Shown here piece after piece: positions 27,493 through 34,654 of a stretch of 63,324 nt of DNA. The stretch comes from Anaerolineae bacterium. GTDB taxonomy: Bacteria; Chloroflexota; Anaerolineae; Anaerolineales; Villigracilaceae. Location of the stretch: contig JAFLCE010000012.1 of assembly GCA_017303655.1 (NCBI GenBank), forward strand, positions 1-63,324. Direction: 5' to 3'. The translations under genes were made by a program, and so were the position numbers. The notes under the pieces were generated by a model that was given only the letters and a program-made list of their open reading frames with translations, was not told where the DNA came from and ran no database searches. How positions within the stretch are numbered: position 1 is the first letter of the stretch; every line of letters starts with the position of its first letter.

Positions 27493-27877
27493 GGAGTCTC
27501 CTTGTAATGAAGCGTTCGATTTGCTGAGCGAGTGTGTCGATGTCAATCGGCTTCTGGATGTAACCGTCGCAACCTGCTTCAAGTGACTTTTCACGGTCAC
27601 CGCGCATCACATTGGCGGTCACAGCAATAATTGGAATTTTTGTAAATTTCTCCATCTTCTTGATCTTTGCAGTTAATGTATAGCCATCCATATCCGGCAT
27701 GTTGATATCCATCAGGATCAAGTCAATCGCTTCTGTTTCCAATTTCAACATCGCCTGCTCGGCATGCGATGCTTCGATCACGGCGTACCCCTCTGCATTA
27801 AGAACCCTTCGAATCAAATTTCGATTGTCTGGGTTGTCTTCTACATACAAGATGGTTCCCTTGGCAGCGTCAAACAT
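27485..27877 (-). CDS. Stand-alone response-regulator receiver (CheY/DivK-like)
   Basis: 130 residues, essentially a bare REC domain: ILYVEDNPDN (acidic pocket), LILMDINMPDMDG (phospho-acceptor Asp), IAVTANVM (Thr) and YIQKPID (Lys). The NPDNRNLIRR and QKPIDIDTL sequences are typical of DivK-like and hybrid-kinase receivers. It is the first gene of the 27-kb sensor run, with GGAG about 9 nt before its ATG. It overlaps the second receiver gene by 8 nt. Two receivers in tandem without a partner kinase is a notable gap in the visible operon. Confidence 0.93.
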   Translation of the reverse strand: MFDAAKGTILYVEDNPDNRNLIRRVLNAEGYAVIEASHAEQAMLKLETEAIDLILMDINMPDMDGYTLTAKIKKMEKFTKIPIIAVTANVMRGDREKSLEAGCDGYIQKPIDIDTLAQQIERFITRRLHG

Positions 27878-27963
27878 ATTCGGTAATCTCCGAACGAATT
27901 TTACTGTAGAGTGTACCCGTCACCATAACAGCAACCTTACAACTTACATATAATTTTTTAAGA

Positions 27964-27969
27964 AGTATA
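27964..27969 (-). promoter_or_regulatory. Possible -10 element of the sensor operon
   Basis: The minus strand reads TATACT about 90 nt before the ATG at 27877, after the tRNA terminator. No convincing -35 is placed correctly (the expected spot lies in the terminator stem). This 100-nt gap is nevertheless the only intergenic space able to hold the operon promoter. Confidence 0.3.
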
Positions 27970-27978
27970 GCATAACAA

Positions 27979-28014
27979 AAAGGCGAAAGCCGAGGCAGAA
28001 CCTTCCTCGGCTTT
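27979..28014 (-). terminator. Intrinsic terminator of tRNA-Gly
   Basis: Perfect 10-bp stem AAAGCCGAGG/CCTCGGCTTT (28014-28005 and 27995-27986) with a 9-nt loop, followed on the minus strand by CGCCTTTTTG. It separates the tRNA from the downstream sensor operon. Confidence 0.88.
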
Positions 28015-28017
28015 AGA

Positions 28018-28087
28018 GCGGGTGGCGGGAATCGAACCCGCGTATTGTGCTTGGGAAGCACATGTTCTACCACTGAACTACACCCGC
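28018..28087 (-). tRNA. tRNA-Gly(CCC)
   Basis: 70-nt cloverleaf: acceptor GCGGGTG/CACCCGC, D arm GTTC-AGTGGTA-GAAC, anticodon stem TGTGC/GCACA with loop TTCCCAA (anticodon CCC at 28055-28053), 4-nt variable region, T arm GCGGG-TTCGATT-CCCGC. The 3' CCA is not encoded. It has its own TTGACA/TATAAT promoter upstream and its own terminator, so it is a single-gene transcript. Confidence 0.95.
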
Positions 28088-28102
28088 TTGAATAACGGCA
28101 GG

Positions 28103-28132
28103 ATTATACGTCACGCTGAAAAGTCATGTCAA
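28103..28132 (-). promoter_or_regulatory. Promoter of tRNA-Gly
   Basis: On the minus strand TTGACA (28132-28127), an 18-nt spacer and TATAAT (28108-28103). The last base of the -10 is 16 nt from the tRNA 5' end, giving a short 5' leader. Both hexamers match the sigma-70 consensus perfectly. Confidence 0.85.
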
Positions 28133-28163
28133 GCCTTGACGAAATCGCCTCACTTCAAACTCG

Positions 28164-29201
28164 TTACTGCTTGCGTTTCAGGAGCATGTTTGCCAGCCCA
28201 AGAATGGACTCTCCAGCTTCGCCCTGTGGGTCGGCTTGCTTAAGATACTCAAGCGCTTTTTGAGTCAACTCTTCAGACATCTTCTCGGCATAGGCTTTAC
28301 CACCTTCTTTTTCCAAAAGAGCCGCAACAGCACGAACTTCATCTGCTGAGATTGGACCTTGTTTCCAGCGTTTGGCAAAATCTGCATTCTTTTCTAGGGC
28401 GAACAAGACAGGCAGGGAATTCTTGCCTTCCACTAAATCACTGGCAGCCGATTTGCCCGTTAATGCCTCATCACCCCAAATGCCTAGAATATCATCCTGA
28501 ACCTGAAAAGCAAGCCCAAGGTTGTAGCCAAAAAGACGATATAACTCGATTTTTTCTTTTTGCGCGTAGCCAAGAAGAGCGCCGATCTGGGTGCAGACGG
28601 AGAGTAGGGCAGAGGTTTTCCCACCAATCATGGGCCAGTAGTCTTCCATAGTAAGATCGGTTCGTTCTTCATATGACATATCCAGGAACTGACCCTTGGT
28701 GAGATCAAGGCAGCAGTCGTTGAGAATGGCAGCTGCGCGGACCACCATCTCAGCGGGGTAATGTTCGCGCAAATCCAGGGCAGCTTGGTTGGCGATCACG
28801 AACAAGGCATCGCCTGCGTTGATCGCCATGGGTGCACCCCATTTGATCCAGGCGGTTTTTCGTCCACGCCGTAGTTCTGAATTATCTTGAATATCGTCGT
28901 GCACCAACGAAAAGTTATGGACAAGTTCAATTGCAGCCGCAATTGAACTTGCGTGTAGCCAATAATTATCACTACTATTTTTTTCTTTTTTCTCTTGAAT
29001 AGAAGCAACTGAAAGAAGAGTAATAAGCGGACGGATCCGCTTCCCCGTTGCTTGCGCGCCTGCGCCCTCGCCTGTCCAGCCCATGTGATAGGTCAACATC
29101 TCGTGGAAAAGCTTGGTGCGTGGTTCGTCGAGCCTGCTCACCTGCCGCTTTAGTTCAATCTCAATTGCTTCAAGCATGGATTGCTGTAAGTTCTGTGTCA
29201 T
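28164..29201 (-). CDS. Polyprenyl diphosphate synthase
   Basis: 345-residue trans-isoprenyl diphosphate synthase that condenses IPP with an allylic diphosphate in the cytosol. Seen: GKRIRP (substrate binding), first Asp-rich motif LVHDDIQDNSELRRGRKT, second Asp-rich motif QVQDDILGIWGD with GKSAASDLVEGK after it. The residue five before the first Asp-rich motif is Phe and there is no insertion in the motif, as in archaeal-type geranylgeranyl synthases, so a C20 product is a reasonable inference. It is translated 5 nt after the HAD phosphatase gene, whose last codons carry its ribosome site (AGGAAT). The pairing suggests a prenyl diphosphate-processing operon, but the HAD sequence is nearer sugar-phosphate phosphatases. 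Confidence 0.93.
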   Translation of the reverse strand: MTQNLQQSMLEAIEIELKRQVSRLDEPRTKLFHEMLTYHMGWTGEGAGAQATGKRIRPLITLLSVASIQEKKEKNSSDNYWLHASSIAAAIELVHNFSLVHDDIQDNSELRRGRKTAWIKWGAPMAINAGDALFVIANQAALDLREHYPAEMVVRAAAILNDCCLDLTKGQFLDMSYEERTDLTMEDYWPMIGGKTSALLSVCTQIGALLGYAQKEKIELYRLFGYNLGLAFQVQDDILGIWGDEALTGKSAASDLVEGKNSLPVLFALEKNADFAKRWKQGPISADEVRAVAALLEKEGGKAYAEKMSEELTQKALEYLKQADPQGEAGESILGLANMLLKRKQ

Positions 29202-29206
29202 TATTC

Positions 29207-29824
29207 CTAGATTCCTTTTATGGCTAAATTGGCAAGTTCTGCCTTCAATTGAGTGGGGGAGGAGAAATGAATGGCATGAAAACCCATCGCACGCGCCGTT
29301 TCAATATTTGGCAGTGAATCATCGATGAAGACGCATTCCTCTGCCACCCGTCCAATTCGGTTTAGTGCGAGTTTGAAAATGGCAGGTTCTGGTTTAACAG
29401 TTTTATGCTCACCTGAAATGATCATATCGTCGAACTGGTTAAAAAAATCGAACTGATTTTTTACGAGCTCAAACTTCTCTGCCGAGAAGTTGCTAAGCAA
29501 ATATAAAGAATACCCAGCTTGCTTAAGATCTCGAACGATCTGAACAGATTCTTCATAGGGCGGCGTCAGGCTTTCTTTCCATTGCGTATCATATGCCTGG
29601 ATCAGTTCGGCATAGTGTGGGAACTGACTGGAGAGATCTGCTACCCCTTCACGGAAGGGACGACCGGCATCCTGTTTTGCATTCCATTCCATGAAGCGAG
29701 TCTGCTCGAGGAAGCGGTCAACAGCTGCCCGGTCCGGGAGGAGACGATCGTACAAGCGGTAGACATCCCAACCGATCAGCACGTTCCCAAGGTCAAAGAT
29801 AATGGCGGTGATTTTGTGAGTCAT
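29207..29824 (-). CDS. HAD-IA family phosphatase (YihX-like)
   Basis: 205 residues. HAD motifs in order: I IIFDLGNVL (nucleophile Asp; the +2 position is Gly and +3 Asn as in YihX-type glucose-1-phosphatases), II LYLLSNFS, III HKTVKPEPAIF (Lys), IV CVFIDDSLPNI. The helical cap lies at about 20-85. Substrate uncertain: small sugar phosphates by similarity to YihX, or a prenyl phosphate by operon context with the synthase 5 nt downstream. A TAAAAT box lies 10 nt before the ATG, so the 5' leader would be only a few nt. Confidence 0.88.
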   Translation of the reverse strand: MTHKITAIIFDLGNVLIGWDVYRLYDRLLPDRAAVDRFLEQTRFMEWNAKQDAGRPFREGVADLSSQFPHYAELIQAYDTQWKESLTPPYEESVQIVRDLKQAGYSLYLLSNFSAEKFELVKNQFDFFNQFDDMIISGEHKTVKPEPAIFKLALNRIGRVAEECVFIDDSLPNIETARAMGFHAIHFSSPTQLKAELANLAIKGI

Positions 29825-29863
29825 AATCCGCGCTATTTTATCCGAAGAAAGAGAAACTGGCGG

Positions 29864-29869
29864 TATAAT
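29864..29869 (+). promoter_or_regulatory. -10 element for the 29902 gene
   Basis: TATAAT on the plus strand, 32 nt before the TTG start codon, leaving a leader of about 25 nt that contains AGGAG. No clear -35 hexamer. Confidence 0.55.
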
Positions 29870-29901
29870 CGCGCGATTGTAAATTCCCCAGGAGAACCAC
29901 T

Positions 29902-30324
29902 TTGAGCCGATTGATCAATCCCGATTCTGTTGGAAAAGAAAGAACCCGCTTGTCGAAGTCGATTGTTTTGTGCATTCGAGAGTTGGCGAAACAAAGCCAG
30001 GTCACGCCCGAGACGAAAGACCAGGCTGCTTTTATTGCACTTGCTTTGCAAGCCATCTCTGAGGGGATCGATGCCTCGGTAGCGGCTTGGGAGAAGCGTG
30101 ATTATTGGGTGAAAGCCGATAAGTTCCGCATGGAATGGATGTGGGCATCACAATATGCTGCCAAACTGAAGGATGCTGTGCTTTCTGATGACTGGGCAAC
30201 GATCGCGACCATGTTGCCATCCATCGCACAGAAATTCAACAAGATCGAAGTTTCTGATAATCACCGGTTGGGAAAGCCTTGGTCGAGCGCTTATAAGCTA
30301 CTAGCGTTGCACCAGAAACTGTAA
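29902..30324 (+). CDS. Conserved hypothetical protein, 140 residues
   Basis: Not recognised as a named family. Soluble, mostly helical, Lys/Arg- and Ala-rich, with no signal or membrane segment. It has a TTG start with AGGAG (29890-29894) 7 nt upstream; no ATG fits the ribosome site. The middle WEKRDYWVKADKFRMEWMWA is rich in aromatic and charged residues. It is monocistronic: its promoter is upstream and a perfect 20-bp terminator follows its stop. Probably a real, expressed small protein of unknown job. Confidence 0.8.
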   Translation: MSRLINPDSVGKERTRLSKSIVLCIRELAKQSQVTPETKDQAAFIALALQAISEGIDASVAAWEKRDYWVKADKFRMEWMWASQYAAKLKDAVLSDDWATIATMLPSIAQKFNKIEVSDNHRLGKPWSSAYKLLALHQKL

Positions 30325-30369
30325 ACAAAAAAATCCGATGTCTTGGTGGCATCGGATTTTTTTGTTTAC
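30321..30369. terminator. Bidirectional terminator, perfect 20-bp stem
   Basis: Arms 30321-30340 and 30350-30369 are perfect inverted repeats with a 9-nt loop; the outer part of the stem is A7/T7, so it terminates from either side. It overlaps the stop codons of both convergent flanking genes (29902-30324 plus and 30369-30863 minus). Confidence 0.92.
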
Positions 30370-30863
30370 TACGACTTTATCTTTTTGAGATTATTTTTCG
30401 TGTTCTTGAGTAATTCGATCATCAGATCGCGGATGTGCGGATTAAGGTAGTGTCGCTCCAGTGTAGAAAGCGGCAGGAAGCGTGCACCCGCTACGACGTT
30501 GATGCAATTTGCAGAACCGCACAAGCAAATGAAAGGTGCATCCATTTGCCATTCGGTGGCGGGATAGAAGAAATACAGCTCTTCGCCTTTTTCGATATCG
30601 CGTGCTGCTACCATTTCCATATTCTCAGTGTCGAGGATGACGTTTGGGTCGCAGGAATGATTCAGTGCTGCGAGTTTACCGACATGCGTATGCTTGTCTC
30701 GCCCGATCTGCACAGTGAAGCGATTGGGCTTATCAGTAATGTTCTCGCTTGGCATGATGCAGATGATCTCACCTTTTTCGTATGCACGCTTTGTGACTAG
30801 AGTTCTAAATTTATTTTCAGTTTTGATGGATAACGTTTCCATCATGGTTGTTACGGTTGTCAT
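30369..30863 (-). CDS. SET-domain protein (lysine methyltransferase-like)
   Basis: 164 residues. SET signatures: NHSCDPN (about 69-75, the AdoMet/knot motif), a catalytic-Tyr region EELYFFYPAT, and a post-SET-like cysteine cluster CLCGSANCINV with GARFL. This is the full SET core without pre-SET, the usual form of bacterial stand-alone SET proteins. By family it transfers methyl groups from AdoMet to protein lysines; the substrate is unknown. The ATG has AAAGGAG 8 nt upstream and its own promoter. It shares the terminator at 30321-30369 with the convergent gene and has no functional neighbours that point to a target. Confidence 0.9.
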   Translation of the reverse strand: MTTVTTMMETLSIKTENKFRTLVTKRAYEKGEIICIMPSENITDKPNRFTVQIGRDKHTHVGKLAALNHSCDPNVILDTENMEMVAARDIEKGEELYFFYPATEWQMDAPFICLCGSANCINVVAGARFLPLSTLERHYLNPHIRDLMIELLKNTKNNLKKIKS

Positions 30864-30898
30864 TAAAAATCTCCTTTATGATTGTTAATCATTAAATT

Positions 30899-30926
30899 AG
30901 TATAACAACAATAAAATTAATTACAA
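30899..30926 (-). promoter_or_regulatory. Promoter of the SET gene
   Basis: Minus strand TTGTAA (30926-30921), 16-nt spacer, TATACT (30904-30899), about 36 nt before the ATG, in an AT-rich stretch. The space between this and the transglutaminase gene (30927-30968) holds nothing recognisable. Confidence 0.6.
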
Positions 30927-30968
30927 GCTTTATTCGCATCCAATAATATATTTTAAGGTTCAGGTGTT

Positions 30969-33320
30969 TTATATATGAGGGTGTTTATTATTTGTTGAAA
31001 ATAATTTCGTAACAAATAATTGATATCGTAAAGAGATCCACAAACGCCAGGCAGAAATTGTGTCCTCTTTTTGTGTGTGATACTCCATGAACAATGAGCG
31101 ATGATAGATATTTGTTAATGCCTGCGCATTTATTCTCGCTTGTGCGATTGGTTTTTTGAATCTTGTTCTGATCTCTGTTTCATTCATCTTTTGAATCACG
31201 CGTTCAAGATATTCACTTGAAGTTTCAGCGCGAGAAATTTCGCAGGTTAGTTTTTTGCCAGAGCGATAAAAATTTTGATAGATACGATGAATGGCAACGG
31301 CGGGCTCAAGGCGTAGATACAACCAACGCTCAATAAACACGAAATAGATAAGTGCGATGATTAACACAACCAAAAGTGGTGATGTCCAGATCAATATCTT
31401 TTCCAGCCGAAAGATAGTGAGAGACCTTGCAGCGGACTCCTGCCGTGTGGCATCTTCTGGAAGCGCTATGTTTGATTCGGTACGTTCGATCTCAGGGATA
31501 GAGGCTGTCGGTTCAAATTCGACCCAGCCGATGCCAGGGAAGTAGATCTCTACCCAGGAATGGGCATTTAACTCACGGATCACATATTGAGCGTTGGGAG
31601 CATCGTACGAACCAGATGAATAGCCAGAGACAAAGCGGGCGGGCAATCCGTTTGCGCGGGCAAGTACGACCATGGCTGTGGCGTAATAGTCGCAGTAGCC
31701 TTTTTTGAGGTCGAAGAGGAAGTAATCAGTGACGTCTTGCCCGGATGGTGGTGCTGGCACTTCGAGGTCGTAGGGATAATTGACTCGCAGGTAGAGTTCG
31801 ATGGCTTTGGCTTTTTCGTAGGGATTGCTCTTTCCATCTGTGATATCGAGGGCAAGCTTACGGACTCGTTCTGGCAACTCACGCGGAAGGACGAGATAGC
31901 GATCAAGGATCGCTTCGGGGTATTCTGTAGAGGCAGAACGTAATTCTGAAATGGTGGGGTTTGGAATGTAGGCTTTAGCTCGATAGGTTGTGACGTTGCT
32001 AGTGGCAGAGAAGATATCGGTCTGAATCAAAGTCGTCTGGTCTGCGAACAGGTCTGAGGTAGGGCGGAGGCGCCACTGGGCAGTGAAAGGGACATCCGCA
32101 CTGAAGAGGATTCCGCTCCAGAATAATTTCCCTTCGGGCTCCACCATTTGCACATCCATATTGACGAGGCGATACTCATTTAATAGCGCGGGTAGTAAAG
32201 GTGTATCTGCCGCAATCTTTTGTTCGCCGACGGTGCTGGTGCCCCAACCCGTGCCAAGATATTGATCGTAGACCAAGCTGCGCCAGTAATAGCGTGGAGC
32301 AGGCATGGGCAGCATTTCGGTGGGCAGTGGTGGAAGCTCACCCGTGCGAATGGTCATGACGACCTTTTCAGAGTTGGCGAAGCCCCCTGTAAGGAGATGA
32401 TCACGCGGCATGGATGGTGTTTGTGTAGCAACAAGACGGGCGACGACAGTCGGTGGTTGGATGCCCATCATCTCGGCAGCTGTGTCGGTATTGCGTTTGC
32501 GCATAAACTCGACAAGATCATCCCATGAAAGCGAAGGCGTGACTGCGGCAAGCAGTGCGAACGCGAACGTGATCAAGATCACAGCTTGCCCCATATCTAT
32601 TGGGATGCTCTCTGAAAAATCAAAACGGCTTTTCGTCCAAAAGGCGGTGTGAGCTTTGTAATGCCAAATGCCCATCAACAAAAGCAATATGACCAACAGG
32701 GCTAAAAGATATTCCACTTGCTTTTCGCTATACGCGGTGACGCCTGCCAACAGAATCACTGCCGGTAAAAATGCGAATAAGGCATTGCGTCTTTCGGCAT
32801 GCCAGCCCATCCAAGCGGAGACGAGCCAATGCAAGAGGATCCAGGCAAGATTGCGGATGAGAGCATCGTTCACGGAGCCTGATGCAAAACCAGTCAGCCA
32901 AGTTTGTAGTCGCAGCCCCAAGGCGGCAGAAGCAGAGTCTATGACTGCCCAAGCAGATTGAATTGAAGATGTATCCAGCAGGGTATTGGCTTGAATGGCT
33001 GGGATGATCTGCGTCAGTGTGGTGAAGGATGCAGAAACAAGATTCAGCAATGGCTGAGTCAGACGCGCGCCCAGAATCCAAACAAAGAGGATGCCCAGCG
33101 CCGCAATCCCCGCTGAGGCTTGAATCCCGTTTCGTTGAGTTTTACTCCAGCTGAAGCCGATGCCTGCGGCGGCGAGACAGATCAGAAAAAAATATTGGGT
33201 GTTGACCGTGCCCGGCACGGAAGCTGCAATGCCGATGGGTATTATCTGCAGCGCGGCAATGACGAAGACGACCCCCAATGCATCGGCTGTAAAGAGCTGG
33301 CGTATAAAGCGTTGGGTCAT
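30969..33320 (-). CDS. Transglutaminase-like membrane protein (TgpA/DUF3488 type)
   Basis: 783 residues from ATG 33320. N-terminal membrane block of five to six helices (about 10-240), a further TM near 258-280, an extracytoplasmic region with the transglutaminase-like core (about 500-610), one TM (about 640-660) and a cytosolic C-terminal domain (about 665-783). Catalytic Cys543 (GYCDYYATAM) and His587 (AHSWVEIYF) are present; the third position, usually Asp in GWVxVDPT, is Glu603 here (GWVEFEPT). The start overlaps the DUF58 stop by 4 nt (ATGA); the longer start at 33395 would run inside DUF58. DUF58-transglutaminase pairs usually include a MoxR ATPase; none is visible here. Confidence 0.92.
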   Translation of the reverse strand: MTQRFIRQLFTADALGVVFVIAALQIIPIGIAASVPGTVNTQYFFLICLAAAGIGFSWSKTQRNGIQASAGIAALGILFVWILGARLTQPLLNLVSASFTTLTQIIPAIQANTLLDTSSIQSAWAVIDSASAALGLRLQTWLTGFASGSVNDALIRNLAWILLHWLVSAWMGWHAERRNALFAFLPAVILLAGVTAYSEKQVEYLLALLVILLLLMGIWHYKAHTAFWTKSRFDFSESIPIDMGQAVILITFAFALLAAVTPSLSWDDLVEFMRKRNTDTAAEMMGIQPPTVVARLVATQTPSMPRDHLLTGGFANSEKVVMTIRTGELPPLPTEMLPMPAPRYYWRSLVYDQYLGTGWGTSTVGEQKIAADTPLLPALLNEYRLVNMDVQMVEPEGKLFWSGILFSADVPFTAQWRLRPTSDLFADQTTLIQTDIFSATSNVTTYRAKAYIPNPTISELRSASTEYPEAILDRYLVLPRELPERVRKLALDITDGKSNPYEKAKAIELYLRVNYPYDLEVPAPPSGQDVTDYFLFDLKKGYCDYYATAMVVLARANGLPARFVSGYSSGSYDAPNAQYVIRELNAHSWVEIYFPGIGWVEFEPTASIPEIERTESNIALPEDATRQESAARSLTIFRLEKILIWTSPLLVVLIIALIYFVFIERWLYLRLEPAVAIHRIYQNFYRSGKKLTCEISRAETSSEYLERVIQKMNETEIRTRFKKPIAQARINAQALTNIYHRSLFMEYHTQKEDTISAWRLWISLRYQLFVTKLFSTNNKHPHI

Positions 33321-34603
33321 TCCAACCCTTTCCATTCGGCAACGGGTTGGTGAACGGCGACGGCTTTGCCCGTGCCCGTGACTCGCCATTCCCATTCGCC
33401 TTCATGACCAGGGTGCGCTTGTCTTGTGTCGATCAATTCTTTGGGAATGATATGACAGGGCACACCCAACCCAGCCAATGTAGATGAGAGGGGTTGAAGC
33501 TCGGCTTGCGCGCCAAAGGTATTTACATCCAAAAGGAAGATGGTGGGTAAAATGCCGCGACGCATGAGTGGAACGAGAGACTCGACCCATGTGGGATCAT
33601 ACGAGGCGGTGATGATAAGCAGGCTGCTGCGCCGACCCAGGGGTTTGTTATTGCGTTGAATAAAATCTTTGAGGGTGTGTTCTGAGGATGCAGCAACAGC
33701 CAGCGTTTTGAGTAAGGAACGTGATTGATATTCATTGCGGCGCGGAATATGCCAGGCGGGTTCACGCCCGTTGATGGCTAAACCGACAGAATGATCTTCG
33801 TTCAAGCCTTGAGCAATGAGTGAGGAAGCCAATATGACGGCGTGTTCTTCGGTAGAGTCCCAGCCGGTGCCGGCTTGCGAATCTTTGTGCAGGTCGAGCA
33901 GGATCCACCAATCCCCGGCGTGGGTACCATCAAACTCGCGGACGTGGAGTTTGTTCTTGCGGGCGGTCGTGCCCCAGTGGACGAGTCGGAGCGAGTCGCC
34001 GGAGACCATTTCGCGAGTGTGAGAGGCGTTAGTGGTTTCCTCCAACGAGCGCGGACTGGGTCTACCTTCACCAGCCCAACCGCTGGTAAGCACCTTGAAG
34101 CGCGGCAGAGAAATCACCGGCGGCATGACCACAATAGTGGAAGAGGAAGGGTCTTCGAAGGTGAGCGTGTATATGCCGAACGGATCGCCGGTTTCGAGAG
34201 TCGTACCGCCCAAGGTGAAGACTCCGCGATGCGTGCATTGGGAGATGATCTTCCATTGCGAGGAGGAGTTGCCGTCCACGCCGGTTGCGAGGGAGGCATA
34301 GTGATCGGGTAGAGTGGAGAGGTCTTGCACAGCCACCCAGACGGCAGGCAGGTTGAATTGATTTTCAAGTGTGAAGCGTTCTTCGAGCTTATCGCCAACT
34401 TGCGCCCAGCCGAAGCGCATTTCGCGTTTGAAGTGAAGCGAACGGGCGAGTCCGTTTACCCAACGTCGGCAGAAGAACCAGGTGCCGCCAAAGACGATGA
34501 GCAGAATGACCCACACACGCGAAGGGTCGATGAATTGCATCAGGAGTGCGATTGCACCAATGATGGGAAATACTTTTGCATTCAGTCGGACCGTGGACTT
34601 CAT
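33317..34603 (-). CDS. DUF58 domain protein
   Basis: 428 residues. Two close hydrophobic segments at the N-terminus (about 8-45), a beta-rich region, then the DUF58 core with GEGRPSPRSLEETTNA, MVSGDSLRLVHWGTTARKN and REFDGTHAGDWWILLDLH, where a VWA-like domain begins. These proteins form MoxR/DUF58/transglutaminase membrane complexes of poorly known function. ATG 34603 was chosen because a TATAAT lies exactly 6 nt upstream and no ribosome site exists; the longer frame to 34639 has no support. It is co-transcribed with the transglutaminase gene through an ATGA overlap. Confidence 0.9.
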   Translation of the reverse strand: MKSTVRLNAKVFPIIGAIALLMQFIDPSRVWVILLIVFGGTWFFCRRWVNGLARSLHFKREMRFGWAQVGDKLEERFTLENQFNLPAVWVAVQDLSTLPDHYASLATGVDGNSSSQWKIISQCTHRGVFTLGGTTLETGDPFGIYTLTFEDPSSSTIVVMPPVISLPRFKVLTSGWAGEGRPSPRSLEETTNASHTREMVSGDSLRLVHWGTTARKNKLHVREFDGTHAGDWWILLDLHKDSQAGTGWDSTEEHAVILASSLIAQGLNEDHSVGLAINGREPAWHIPRRNEYQSRSLLKTLAVAASSEHTLKDFIQRNNKPLGRRSSLLIITASYDPTWVESLVPLMRRGILPTIFLLDVNTFGAQAELQPLSSTLAGLGVPCHIIPKELIDTRQAHPGHEGEWEWRVTGTGKAVAVHQPVAEWKGLE

Positions 34604-34609
34604 GCGTGG

Positions 34610-34639
34610 ATTATACGACGAGGAATGAGCAGAAAGCAA
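34610..34639 (-). promoter_or_regulatory. Leaderless-type promoter of the DUF58 operon
   Basis: Minus strand TTGCTT (34639-34634), 18-nt spacer, TATAAT (34615-34610), then 6 nt (CCACGC) to the ATG at 34603. The expected start of transcription falls on or next to the A of ATG; no Shine-Dalgarno sequence is present. Confidence 0.75.
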
Positions 34640-34654
34640 AAAACCAGAAGTCAG

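Noticed and set aside
27493-27600. Longer start of the second receiver protein
   Set aside because: The extra 36 residues lie in another frame of the first receiver gene; ATG 27492 has a proper AGGAG.
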